64,000 bases of DNA from Pseudomonas morbosilactucae (GTDB taxonomy: Bacteria > Pseudomonadota > Gammaproteobacteria > Pseudomonadales > Pseudomonadaceae). The position numbers and the translations under genes were made by a program. Where the stretch lies: NCBI RefSeq assembly GCF_023241715.1, contig NZ_JALQCW010000004.1, forward strand, positions 186,001-250,000, written 5' to 3'. Positions 9,410-17,011 of this stretch are shown here, in pieces. The stretch's first letter is position 1. The number at the start of each line of letters is the position of its first letter. The notes under the pieces are model-generated. The model saw nothing but the letters and a program-made list of their open reading frames with translations. It was not told the origin of the DNA and did not search any database.

Positions 9410-10180
9410 TCAAGGCGCGGTATGGGGGCTGGGCGCATATTCACGCTTGAGTGCTTCAAGGGTGCCGTCGCGCCGCAGTTGCTCCACTGCCTGGCGCAAG
9501 GAACCCACCAACTCCGGGTCGCATTGCAGGGAACAGGCCAGGTAAAGGTCCAAGGTGCTCAGCTCCGGGCTGCGGAACAACCGTCGCGGGGACAATTTGG
9601 ACCAGATGTAGGTGGTTTCCGGAATGCCGTTGAACCAGGCATCGACCCGGCCCATCAACAGCAACTGGGCCGGGTTTTCACCAATCTTCACGGCGTAGAT
9701 CTGCTCGTTGCTGAAGCCGTTGGCCCGAAGAATCTCCTCTTGGGCGCTGCCCAGCCCCACGGCCACGGTCCGGAAACGCTGACGCGCCTCCTCGAAATCC
9801 TTGACTTGCCACTTGAGGCTGAAAAACGCCCGGCCCATGGACATGACCGGCGCAATCCAGGTGTAGCGCGACTCCCGCTCGGGGGTGCGGCTCAGGGGAA
9901 TGATCAGGGCGTTGTCTTTCTCTTGCACATACTTTTGCGCCCGGGCCCACGGCAACGCGCGCAGTTGCACAGCCACACCGGCCTTGGCCAAGGCGCTGAG
10001 GGTCAGGTCGCCGATAATGCCGTGGCGCTGTTCCTCGCTGATGATGGTCAAGGGCGGCGCATCCGGCAGGTACAGCTCGACCTGCGCAGGCACGGCCTGG
10101 GCCTGGGCGGTGAACAGCCATCCGAATAGGCATCCGGGGTACAACAACAGTCGGCATAGGCGCTGTGGGGTTTGAATCAC
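9410..10180 (-). CDS. Periplasmic solute-binding protein family 3-like
   Basis: A 256-residue protein with an N-terminal signal sequence (ends near FTAQAQA) and a bacterial extracellular solute-binding family 3-like fold ([13 protein letters not shown], then GIIGDLTLSALAKAGV). No ABC permease or ATPase gene is adjacent, so it is an orphan of the type common in Pseudomonas, possibly a sensory or accessory binding protein. The start is GTG at 10180, preceded by AAGAGA. It converges with the exporter operon and is divergent from the alpha/beta hydrolase gene. Confidence 0.82.
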   Translation of the reverse strand: MIQTPQRLCRLLLYPGCLFGWLFTAQAQAVPAQVELYLPDAPPLTIISEEQRHGIIGDLTLSALAKAGVAVQLRALPWARAQKYVQEKDNALIIPLSRTPERESRYTWIAPVMSMGRAFFSLKWQVKDFEEARQRFRTVAVGLGSAQEEILRANGFSNEQIYAVKIGENPAQLLLMGRVDAWFNGIPETTYIWSKLSPRRLFRSPELSTLDLYLACSLQCDPELVGSLRQAVEQLRRDGTLEALKREYAPSPHTAP

Positions 10181-10494
10181 CGGCTCGATCTCTTGGCGGT
10201 CGTTTTCAGGCAGTCGTTTTCAGGGGTAGCGGCCCAGGGTACGGTTCCATAAACGCGCTGGGCAGTGGGTTTCAGTGGGTTTGGACCTCCGGCGGCAGCC
10301 TGGGGATCATCATGCACTGCAATATAGGCGATGAACGGCTGTTGGACAGCATGGAATCGCACGGGCTTTCACCACCCGGTGTGGCCATCGGCAAGCGACA
10401 GAGGGTAGCCGCTCTACGGCGCTGGTTTGATCTGGCGGGTGACGATATCGTGAGCGCCTTTAAAGGACGATGTCGGGTCAGGAGAGATCAATTC
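10181..10494. other. Intergenic region upstream of the hydrolase gene
   Basis: This 314-base spacer must contain divergent promoters for the binding-protein gene and the hydrolase gene. Apart from the AGGAGAG ribosome site just before the hydrolase ATG (about 10480-10486) I see no recognisable gene, repeat or strong hairpin. Confidence 0.4.
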
Positions 10495-11973
10495 ATGGGC
10501 GTAACCTTCATCCCCCTGCTCAAGCGAACGGCGCTGATTCTCGGCGTCAGCCTGGTGGCGGTGCTGGCCTGGCGCATTTATGACAGTGAGCGCGGGCCGG
10601 CCCTGCAACCCTGGCACCTGCAAGTACCTCATGAACTGGACGCCGAAGAGCTGGACCGGAGCAATTGGTCGGGCTGGCTAAAAGCCGAGGACCGGGTGTT
10701 CAGCGAGGTCCGCCAGCACGTCAGCGAACAGCTCGACCTGACACAGGTGCCGGCCTTGAACCGCTATCGCCTTGACAGCCCGGTGTACCCGCCGCGCTTC
10801 AGCCAAGACTGGAACCGCTCCTACGTGCTGGAACCGGACGGCCCGCCCAAGGGCGTGGTGGTGTTGCTCCATGGCCTGACCGACTCGCCCTACAGCCTGC
10901 GGCATATCGCCCAGCGTTACCGCGAACAGGGTTACCTGGCCATCGGCCTGCGCCTGCCGGGCCACGGCAGCGTGCCTGCGGCACTCACCGCGGTGGATTG
11001 GCAAGACTGGCTGGCGGCCACGCGCCTGGCGCTGCGCACCGCTCGGGAACGGGTGCCGGCGCCCTTGCCACTGCACCTGGTGGGTTACTCCAATGGCGGC
11101 GCCCTGGCGGTGAAATACTCCCTGGATGCCGTGCAAGACCCGCAACTGCCCCAGGCAGACCGCCTGGTGCTGCTGTCGCCGATGATTGGCGTGGCCCAGT
11201 CCGCGCGTTTTGCCGGGCTGATCAGTTGGCCCGCGGTGTTCCCGGCCTTCAGCAAAAGCGCCTGGCTGCTGCGCCTGCCGGAATACAACCCGTTCAAGTA
11301 CAACTCCTTCCCGGCCAATGCGGTGCGCCAATCCTGGCTGCTCACCGACGCGCTGCAGAGCCAGGTGGCGCGACTGGCCCAGCAGCGGCAACTGGCGACC
11401 CTGCCACCGATCCTGAGTTTTCAGTCCGTGGCCGACGCCACCGTCAGTACCCCGGCGCTGATCAGCGGCCTGTATCGCCACTTGCCGGAGAACGGCAGCG
11501 AACTGGTGCTATTCGACCTCAACCGCGCCATGGACTTTGGCGGCCTGTTGGACCCGGCAGCCAGTGATGCCCTGGCCCACCTGTTGCCGGCACCGCCCCG
11601 CCACTACCGCACACGGCTGATCACCAATGCCGGCCCTGGGCAGGCGCAGATGCAGATCACCAGCACCGAAGCCGACAGCGTGCAGGCCATCGAGCAGCCC
11701 CTGGGCCTGAGCTATCCCCAGGGGGTGTTCTCCCTGTCCCATGTGGCCTTGCCCTTCCCCGAAGATGACGCGCTGTACGGCCCAAGACCCAAGGCCGGTG
11801 AGGATTTCGGCATCCAACTGGGGCGCCTGGCCGCACGGGGCGAACGAGGGGTGTTACAAATCCCTCTGGATGACCTACAGCGCCTGACCTCTAATCCGTT
11901 CTATCCGTATCTGCTGCAACGCATCGACGACGCAATAGCGTCGACGCCGAGCGGCAACGGGGCCAGGCCATAA
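10495..11973 (+). CDS. Membrane-anchored alpha/beta hydrolase (esterase/lysophospholipase-like)
   Basis: A 492-residue protein with one N-terminal TM anchor (TALILGVSLVAVLAWRIY) and a periplasm-facing alpha/beta hydrolase. The oxyanion region is VVVLLHGLTDSPYSLRHIA, the nucleophile elbow is GYSNGG, and candidate acid and histidine residues lie in SVADATV and SLSHVALPFPEDDALYG. ATG 10495 was chosen for the AGGAGAG site 8 bases upstream; the longer open frame has no family similarity. Related proteins are annotated as esterases or lipases, but the natural substrate is not established. Confidence 0.83.
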   Translation: MGVTFIPLLKRTALILGVSLVAVLAWRIYDSERGPALQPWHLQVPHELDAEELDRSNWSGWLKAEDRVFSEVRQHVSEQLDLTQVPALNRYRLDSPVYPPRFSQDWNRSYVLEPDGPPKGVVVLLHGLTDSPYSLRHIAQRYREQGYLAIGLRLPGHGSVPAALTAVDWQDWLAATRLALRTARERVPAPLPLHLVGYSNGGALAVKYSLDAVQDPQLPQADRLVLLSPMIGVAQSARFAGLISWPAVFPAFSKSAWLLRLPEYNPFKYNSFPANAVRQSWLLTDALQSQVARLAQQRQLATLPPILSFQSVADATVSTPALISGLYRHLPENGSELVLFDLNRAMDFGGLLDPAASDALAHLLPAPPRHYRTRLITNAGPGQAQMQITSTEADSVQAIEQPLGLSYPQGVFSLSHVALPFPEDDALYGPRPKAGEDFGIQLGRLAARGERGVLQIPLDDLQRLTSNPFYPYLLQRIDDAIASTPSGNGARP

Positions 11974-12267
11974 GCGCTGTGCCTGGCCCGGAGGCTGCCG
12001 TTCATCGGCATTAACGCGGGTGCACGGCTGCATTGATGGCAAATCGCAACTATCGTGCCTGAAGCACAAGACACCGCCCCTCGACGCCGTTTATTCTGAT
12101 TGCCCGGACAGTTTCCGGACGATATGCGAACCGCAACTGGCGGGTCGACGGCCGGTGTCTTGCACTATTCGGGCAGCTTTTTTTCAAACACAGATGAACC
12201 TGGGCAGTGCCCGGTCCTGCAAGGGGATCGGGAACGCCAGGTCGATAGCAGTACGTGGGAGTGGTAC

Positions 12268-13071
12268 ATGTCGGGCGTAAAGGATTGGGCGAAACGTGGC
12301 CATACATTGCGACGCATCGAGCGTTTCGAGGCCTATTTCAGCGGGTACGGGTTCGAGCCCCACCGCCACGATACCTATGCGGTGGGCCGCACCCTGGCCG
12401 GGGTGCACAACTTCAACTACCGCAAGAGCATGCGGCACAACCTGCCGGGGGGCACCATCGTGCTGCACCCCGATGAATTGCACGACGGTGAAGCCGGCAC
12501 CGAGGACGGTTTCCAGTACCGCATCGTCTATATCGAGCCGGCCCTGCTGCAACAGGCCCTGGGCGGCAAACCCCTGCCCTTTATCACCGATGGCTTGTCC
12601 CGCGACCCGCGCCTGTACCAGGCTACCCAGGTGCTGATGCAGGGCATGGACACCCTGATCGACCCCCTGGAGGAAGACGATGCCCTGTACGACCTGGCCC
12701 AGGCCCTGGCGGCGGTGGCGGGCATGCAGCGCGGGCGCAAGTCCCTGGACTTCATCGCCGCAGAACGGGCCCGGGAATACATCCACAGTGCCCTGGAACG
12801 GGTGGTGACCCTGGATGAACTGGAGCAAGCCAGCGGCCGCGATCGCTGGAGCCTGTCCCGTGACTTCCGCGCCCTGTACGGCACCAGCCCCTACCGCTAC
12901 CTGACCATGCGCCGCCTGGACCACGTGCGAGTGTTGATGGTGTCTGGTGTATCCATCGCCGACGCCGCGCTGATCGCCGGTTTCACTGACCAAAGCCACA
13001 TGACCCAGCACTTTACCCGCACCTACGGCCTGCCCCCTGCGCGCTGGCTGCGCATGATCCGCCCCGCCTGA
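12268..13071 (+). CDS. AraC family regulator next to the GGT-peptide/AzlCD locus
   Basis: A 267-residue AraC protein: an N-terminal cupin-like ligand domain (FEPHRHDTYAVGRTLAGVHNF, then GGTIVLHPDELHDG) and a C-terminal double HTH (from about residue 165, including SRDFRALYGTSPYRYLTMRRL and DAALIAGFTDQSHMTQHFTRTYG). ATG 12268 has GGGAG upstream. AraC proteins of this build commonly lie beside amino-acid exporter genes in Pseudomonas. It is co-oriented with the peptide, radical SAM, dioxygenase and azlCD genes starting 295 bases downstream, and is the obvious candidate regulator of them. Confidence 0.9.
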   Translation: MSGVKDWAKRGHTLRRIERFEAYFSGYGFEPHRHDTYAVGRTLAGVHNFNYRKSMRHNLPGGTIVLHPDELHDGEAGTEDGFQYRIVYIEPALLQQALGGKPLPFITDGLSRDPRLYQATQVLMQGMDTLIDPLEEDDALYDLAQALAAVAGMQRGRKSLDFIAAERAREYIHSALERVVTLDELEQASGRDRWSLSRDFRALYGTSPYRYLTMRRLDHVRVLMVSGVSIADAALIAGFTDQSHMTQHFTRTYGLPPARWLRMIRPA

Positions 13072-13094
13072 CAGTCGGGGCGTCTCTCGACTGT
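13071..13094 (+). other. Hairpin after the AraC gene
   Basis: The arms ACAGTCG (13071-13077) and CGACTGT (13088-13094) form a perfect 7-bp inverted repeat starting right after the stop codon. There is no U-run, so it is at best a weak terminator or an mRNA 3' stabiliser. Confidence 0.4.
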
Positions 13095-13114
13095 GCAACT
13101 TGCACGATCTTACA
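13093..13114. promoter_or_regulatory. Candidate operator upstream of the GGT-peptide operon
   Basis: GTGCAACTTGCAC (13093-13105) is a perfect 6-1-6 palindrome. It overlaps a pair of direct half-sites TTGCA (13100) and TTACA (13110) with a 10-base period, the geometry expected of an AraC-type site. The same 12 bases GTGCAACTTGCA recur at 58507-58518. Its role is inferred. Confidence 0.4.
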
Positions 13115-13199
13115 AGACGCTCATCAGCCCCCTTCTTACACTCCTCAACGCACGGCAACGATGCTTCATGCAACTTCAGGTTGTTGTGCTAATTATTTG

Positions 13200-13212
13200 A
13201 TTTCATTGAAAT
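13200..13212. promoter_or_regulatory. AT-rich palindrome in the promoter region of the GGT-peptide operon
   Basis: ATTTCA-T-TGAAAT is a perfect 6-1-6 palindrome in an AT-rich patch (about 13186-13225) within GC-rich DNA, 155 bases before the peptide start codon. It is a plausible promoter or operator position; no regulator is identified. Confidence 0.35.
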
Positions 13213-13366
13213 TAAATTTTTAGCCAACACCTTTTTTTGCAGCAGCTAGCCGCCTGATTCCGGGCGGTCAACGGCGCCGTCGCTGCCGACCCTCAACCTG
13301 AGGGCGGCGGTCAGGGTGTGCGGTTTCCCCGGCACCCAATCAACCCTTTTGAGCGAGGAAGTCAGG

Positions 13367-13561
13367 ATGAACTCCATGATCAACGTCTCCGTGATTGGCG
13401 GAACAGTGGGCGGCACCGTAGGCGGTACCGTCGGTGGCACGGTAGGTGGGACCGTTGGAGGCACGGTAGGCGGCACCGTAGGTGGAACAGTCGGCGGAAC
13501 CGTAGGCGGCACCTTTGCTTCCTTCGGCGGCGTCCAGCTGAAGTCGCGACTGAGCAAGTAA
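13367..13561 (+). CDS. Ten-unit GGT-repeat peptide, candidate RiPP precursor
   Basis: A 64-residue peptide: a short leader-like start MNSMINVSVI, then ten GGT tripeptides separated by nine single Val residues (residues 11-49), then the tail FASFGGVQLKSRLSK. A strong GAGGAA site 6 bases upstream fixes the ATG at 13367. The repeat is uniform in protein but not in DNA: Val uses GTA, GTC, GTT and GTG, and Gly and Thr codons also vary, so the amino-acid pattern appears maintained by selection rather than by recent slippage. It lies just before a radical SAM/SPASM enzyme and a 2-oxoglutarate dioxygenase, the classic position of a modified-peptide substrate. There is no Cys and no conventional signal peptide. 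A structural or storage peptide is a less likely alternative. Confidence 0.8.
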   Translation: MNSMINVSVIGGTVGGTVGGTVGGTVGGTVGGTVGGTVGGTVGGTVGGTFASFGGVQLKSRLSK

Positions 13562-13570
13562 GGCAGTACC

Positions 13571-13602
13571 AGGGAACAGGTGCTGAACAGCGCCTGTTCC
13601 CT
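13571..13602 (+). promoter_or_regulatory. Strong intercistronic hairpin between peptide and radical SAM gene
   Basis: The arms at 13571-13584 and 13589-13602 can form a 14-bp stem (one G-U pair) with the 4-base loop GAAC, 9 bases after the peptide stop. No U-run follows, so it is not a standard terminator. Such hairpins commonly protect an upstream transcript end or limit read-through so that a precursor peptide is made in excess of its modifying enzyme. Confidence 0.7.
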
Positions 13603-13626
13603 GATTCGGTATGGGGTAAACGGAGC

Positions 13627-15141
13627 ATGCAGTCCATGACAGTCGTTAATAAAGACACCTACGTTCTTTCCAGTGATGTTATCCAGACGCAGGTTGGCCA
13701 GCGACTTGCCGTCTATCACCGCCACCTGGGCGGGTTGTTTTTCCTTGATACCGCCGGTGCCCAGGTGTTGCAGAGTTTTATCAGGCCGCAATTGCTGGAC
13801 CCGGAGCTGTTGGAAAGCGAGGCCGAGACCCGCCAGGAAGAACTGATCCAGCAACTGATCGCGCGCCGCGTCCTGGTGCGTCCCGAGCAACAGGGCGTGT
13901 CGCCGTTTCCCGAAGGCGAAGTGCACAAAAAGGTCAACATCATCCAGTTGATCCTGGCCAACGCCTGCAATTTTGGCTGCACCTACTGCTTTGAAGGGGT
14001 GCAAGGCAAGGAAATGTCCGCCGAGGACGAAATCAACCGGGTGGACGAATCCCGACTGATCGCCCGCGAAGGCATCAAGGTCAATATCGAAGACTCCATC
14101 TACGCCTCCAAGGAGCGCTTCGACCACCAGTACGACCCCAAGAACCGCTCGATGAAACCCGCCGATGGCGTCGCTTACGTCGAGTCGGCGCTGGCCGTGG
14201 CCAAGTCCGCCGGGGTCGAAGAAGTCATGGTGCAGTTCTTTGGCGGCGAACCGCTGCTCAACTGGCGCACCATCAAGGCGGTACTCGACCGTTTCGGCAA
14301 CGGCCAGCAAGACGGCATCCGCATCGCCTACTCCACGGTCACCAACGGCTCGCTGATCACCGAAGAAGTCGCCGAGAACTTTGCCCGTCATCAAGTGGCG
14401 GTGTGCGTGAGTTTCGACTCCCCCACCAGCCCCAGCCGTCCGCTGAAAAATGGCGACGACAGCACTCCGGTGGTGATCGCCGGCCTGCGCATGCTGCAAA
14501 AATACGGCAACCGCGTGGCCATCAACTCGGCGCTGACCTCGGCCACCTGGTACGAGTTCGACGAGTCGATCGTCGACCTGGCGGTGGATGTCGGTGCCCG
14601 GGAAATCGGCGTGGTGGTGGATTTCGATCCGACCTTCTACTCCACCTTCGGCACCCAGAACATCGTCGAACGCCTGTGGAAGGTGATCGAGTACGGCCGC
14701 TCAAGGGGCGTGGTACTGACCGGCTACTGGCACCAGATCTTCCAGGTCATGCTGGGTTTCGACAGCGTCAGTTACCGGGGTTTCAAGAACTGCTCGGCCA
14801 AGGGCGCGCAGTTCAGCATCGAACCCAACGGCTCCGTGTTCGCCTGCAAGGCCGGCTCCACCCTGCTGGGCAATATCCGCGACGGCGAGCAACTGCTCGA
14901 CGCCGAACCCTATCAGGCCCACGCCCGGCTGCGCCGGGACAATCCGGAGTTCTGCAAAGGTTGTGAAATAGAGGGTTTCTGCGGTGGCCTGTGCCTCGGC
15001 CCGCTGGAGAAGAAATACGCCACGGTGAATGTGGTCGAGCCCTCGGCCTGCGACTTCTACCGGGGCATTACCCGCAAGCACATCGAATCGCTCAAACCTT
15101 ACGAAATCGCCACGTTCGACCTGCAATCGGTCGACCTCTGA
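13627..15141 (+). CDS. Radical SAM/SPASM peptide-modifying enzyme with PqqD-like N-terminus
   Basis: A 504-residue enzyme. Residues about 10-90 look like a PqqD-type winged-helix peptide-recognition element (VLSSDVIQTQVGQRLAVYH, then GLFFLDTAGAQVLQ and LIQQLIARRVLV). The SAM-cleaving cluster motif is C114-x3-C118-x2-C121 (CNFGCTYC) and the SAM-binding GGEP is at 206-209, unusually far on because of an insert rich in charged residues (about 122-190). Seven further Cys between C389 and C475 (including FCKGCEIEGFCGGLC) match a SPASM domain carrying auxiliary iron-sulfur clusters. ATG 13636 is an alternative start with better ribosome-site spacing. This domain set is typical of enzymes that crosslink or otherwise modify ribosomal peptides; the GGT peptide upstream is the likely substrate. 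Confidence 0.9.
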   Translation: MQSMTVVNKDTYVLSSDVIQTQVGQRLAVYHRHLGGLFFLDTAGAQVLQSFIRPQLLDPELLESEAETRQEELIQQLIARRVLVRPEQQGVSPFPEGEVHKKVNIIQLILANACNFGCTYCFEGVQGKEMSAEDEINRVDESRLIAREGIKVNIEDSIYASKERFDHQYDPKNRSMKPADGVAYVESALAVAKSAGVEEVMVQFFGGEPLLNWRTIKAVLDRFGNGQQDGIRIAYSTVTNGSLITEEVAENFARHQVAVCVSFDSPTSPSRPLKNGDDSTPVVIAGLRMLQKYGNRVAINSALTSATWYEFDESIVDLAVDVGAREIGVVVDFDPTFYSTFGTQNIVERLWKVIEYGRSRGVVLTGYWHQIFQVMLGFDSVSYRGFKNCSAKGAQFSIEPNGSVFACKAGSTLLGNIRDGEQLLDAEPYQAHARLRRDNPEFCKGCEIEGFCGGLCLGPLEKKYATVNVVEPSACDFYRGITRKHIESLKPYEIATFDLQSVDL

Positions 15142-15170
15142 TCTTTTCGGCCAGCCAAGGAAGCCAATCC

Positions 15171-15908
15171 ATGCTCAGCGCTATCGCAACCCAACCGCAA
15201 CTCCAGACCGTGTCGGCCAACAGTGACTACGAACGCCAAGGCTACTGCGTGATCGAGATGCCGAAAATGTCCGCCGAAGTCGAGGCGTCCTTCGCCAACA
15301 TGCCGCGGGACGGCCACAGCCTCAGCCGCCTGCGGGAAATCCGCCTGTCGCAGTTCTTCGGCTACTGGGATGAAAGTGAATGGGTCTTCGCCCTGCTGCC
15401 CCAGCGTAAATACGTGCAATCGGCGCGCTACATCAAGCTCAAGGAAGCCGGCGGCGTGGCTCGCCACCGTGAGCGCATGGAAGTCGATCCCTCGCCGCTG
15501 ATCGCCCGGGTGCTGGACAACCTGCCGATCGACCGCCGTGATCTGTTCCAGATCAACGTCAACCAGATCCGCGTGGTGGTCAACGACGAGTTCCGTGGTG
15601 TCACCGTGCCCGAAGGTCCGCACCGCGACGGTCACGAATACAGTGTCATCGCCATCGCCAAGCGGGAAAATGTCCGCGGCGGCGAAACCCAAGTCATCGA
15701 TCCAAAAACCATGGAGGTGGTTTACCGTGACGTCCTCGAAGAAAATCAGGCGATTCTCATCGATGACCAGCGCTACATCCATTACGCCAGCGAGATCGAA
15801 GCCGAGTCTGGCACCACTGGCTACCGCGATATCTGGGTGATCGAGATCAACCGCTGGGAAACCCGCGCCTACGGCATTGCCCACGAGCGTGAAGCACTGA
15901 AGGCCTGA
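15171..15908 (+). CDS. Fe(II)/2-oxoglutarate dioxygenase, L-isoleucine-4-hydroxylase-like family
   Basis: A 245-residue protein resembling the 2OG-Fe dioxygenase family (PF10014) that includes bacterial L-isoleucine 4-hydroxylase and hydroxylases of other aliphatic amino acids. The iron ligands are visible as His151-x-Asp153 (EGPHRDGHEYSV) and His204 (RYIHYASEI). AAGGAAG precedes ATG 15171. It follows the radical SAM gene by 29 bases and precedes azlC by 39, so it is probably co-transcribed. Its substrate could be Val or Thr of the GGT peptide, a peptide-derived product, or a free branched-chain amino acid; the following AzlCD exporter fits the last two. Confidence 0.85.
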   Translation: MLSAIATQPQLQTVSANSDYERQGYCVIEMPKMSAEVEASFANMPRDGHSLSRLREIRLSQFFGYWDESEWVFALLPQRKYVQSARYIKLKEAGGVARHRERMEVDPSPLIARVLDNLPIDRRDLFQINVNQIRVVVNDEFRGVTVPEGPHRDGHEYSVIAIAKRENVRGGETQVIDPKTMEVVYRDVLEENQAILIDDQRYIHYASEIEAESGTTGYRDIWVIEINRWETRAYGIAHEREALKA

Positions 15909-15947
15909 GTCACAGGCCTCACATAATAAATTGCCCAGGGAGGCGAT

Positions 15948-16658
15948 ATGGAAGTCGGTCAAGAACTTGAGTTGGTGGAAAGTCGGCCCAGTGCCTTGCG
16001 CCGGGTTGCCCCGGCGGCATTGGCCATTGTGCCGGTGAGCATGCTGTTCGGGGTGCTCGCGGCACGGGCCGACTGGTCACTGTTGGAGGTCGCCCTGGTG
16101 GGCCTGCTGGGATTCACCGGCAGCGGCCAGTTCGCGGTGCTGCCTCTGGCTCAGTCCGGGGCCGGCTTCTTTACCCTGTTGCTGGTGACCGCTTCGATCA
16201 ACAGTCGTTACTTGCCGATTGCCTTCACCTCGTCCGCTCGCCTGCCACGGCCCACGCTGCAAAAAGCCAGCGTGGCGCACATGCTCGGCGACGAAGCCTA
16301 TGCCACCGAGCATGAGGAAGACAGCCCGGCGACGGTGCTGTTGATCCGCGCGACGATCTTTTTTGCCTGGGTGGTGTCCGGGGTGCTGGGTGCCCTGCTG
16401 GGCAAGCTGTTGCCCCCGGAGTGGATCGGTAACGAGGTCAACTTGGGCTATCCGGCCAGCGTGGTGCTGATGTACCTGTCGCTGTCACAACTGCGCAGCC
16501 GGCTGAGTGTCGAGCGCAACCGATTGGTGGGGATGCTGGCCCTGGTGGCCGTGTGCGTGGGCCTGGCCCTGCTGCTGATCCTGTGGATGGGCCCCGTGTA
16601 TTTCTGGATCCCCAGCGTGTTGCTGGCCACCGCCGTATTGAGCAAGGCCAACCTATGA
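15948..16658 (+). CDS. azlC: AzlC family branched-chain amino acid exporter, large subunit
   Basis: A 236-residue integral membrane protein with the AzlC pattern: AALAIVPVSMLFGVLAARADWSLLEVALVGLLGFTGSGQFAVLPL near the N-terminus, and SRYLPIAFTSSARLP plus DEAYATE in the middle. AzlC and AzlD together export branched-chain amino acids and analogues. AGGGAGG precedes the ATG. Its stop overlaps azlD (ATGA). Coupling with an amino-acid-hydroxylase-family enzyme suggests export of a hydroxylated or otherwise modified aliphatic product. Confidence 0.92.
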   Translation: MEVGQELELVESRPSALRRVAPAALAIVPVSMLFGVLAARADWSLLEVALVGLLGFTGSGQFAVLPLAQSGAGFFTLLLVTASINSRYLPIAFTSSARLPRPTLQKASVAHMLGDEAYATEHEEDSPATVLLIRATIFFAWVVSGVLGALLGKLLPPEWIGNEVNLGYPASVVLMYLSLSQLRSRLSVERNRLVGMLALVAVCVGLALLLILWMGPVYFWIPSVLLATAVLSKANL

Positions 16659-16972
16659 CCACCTCGACCTGGATCACCATCGCCGCCCTGTTCGCCACCA
16701 GTTGCCTGGTACGAATCATTCCGGCCTTCGTCAATGTTCGCCTGCCGGCGGGCCTGCAACGCGGGATGGAGCGAGTGCTGCCAGTGGCCGTGTTCATCAA
16801 TTTCGCGGTGTACATCGCCTACAGCGAAATGAGCAAGGAGCCTCTGGCGGCCAGCCTGTCCCTGCTCATCGTCGGGGCCATTGCCCTGAGCAATGTGCTG
16901 GGCCTGATCGGCGCTGCCGCCATCGGCACCGCCGCCTACTTCGCGGCCATCCACTGGCTGGCCGTGGCTTGA
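16655..16972 (+). CDS. azlD: AzlD family branched-chain amino acid exporter, small subunit
   Basis: A 105-residue protein with about four TM helices, starting MTTSTWITIAALFATSCLVRIIPAFVN and ending GTAAYFAAIHWLAVA, typical of AzlD. ATG 16655 overlaps the azlC stop, showing translational coupling. It is the partner of AzlC and the last gene of the peptide/radical SAM/dioxygenase unit; the next genes are on the other strand, 39 bases away. Confidence 0.9.
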   Translation: MTTSTWITIAALFATSCLVRIIPAFVNVRLPAGLQRGMERVLPVAVFINFAVYIAYSEMSKEPLAASLSLLIVGAIALSNVLGLIGAAAIGTAAYFAAIHWLAVA

Positions 16973-17011
16973 AACCCAAGGCGGCGCTCTCAAGCTCCGC
17001 CTGCTCAGGCC

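Noticed and set aside
13397..13543. Tandem DNA repeat, minisatellite or CRISPR-like array
   Set aside because: The 12-base units vary at synonymous positions and have no spacer/repeat alternation; they encode a uniform peptide.
13246..14499. Minus-strand open frame with repeated PPT-V units
   Set aside because: It is the mirror of the GGT-repeat peptide and radical SAM gene; it has no ribosome site or family similarity, while the plus strand has a strong ribosome site and recognisable domains.
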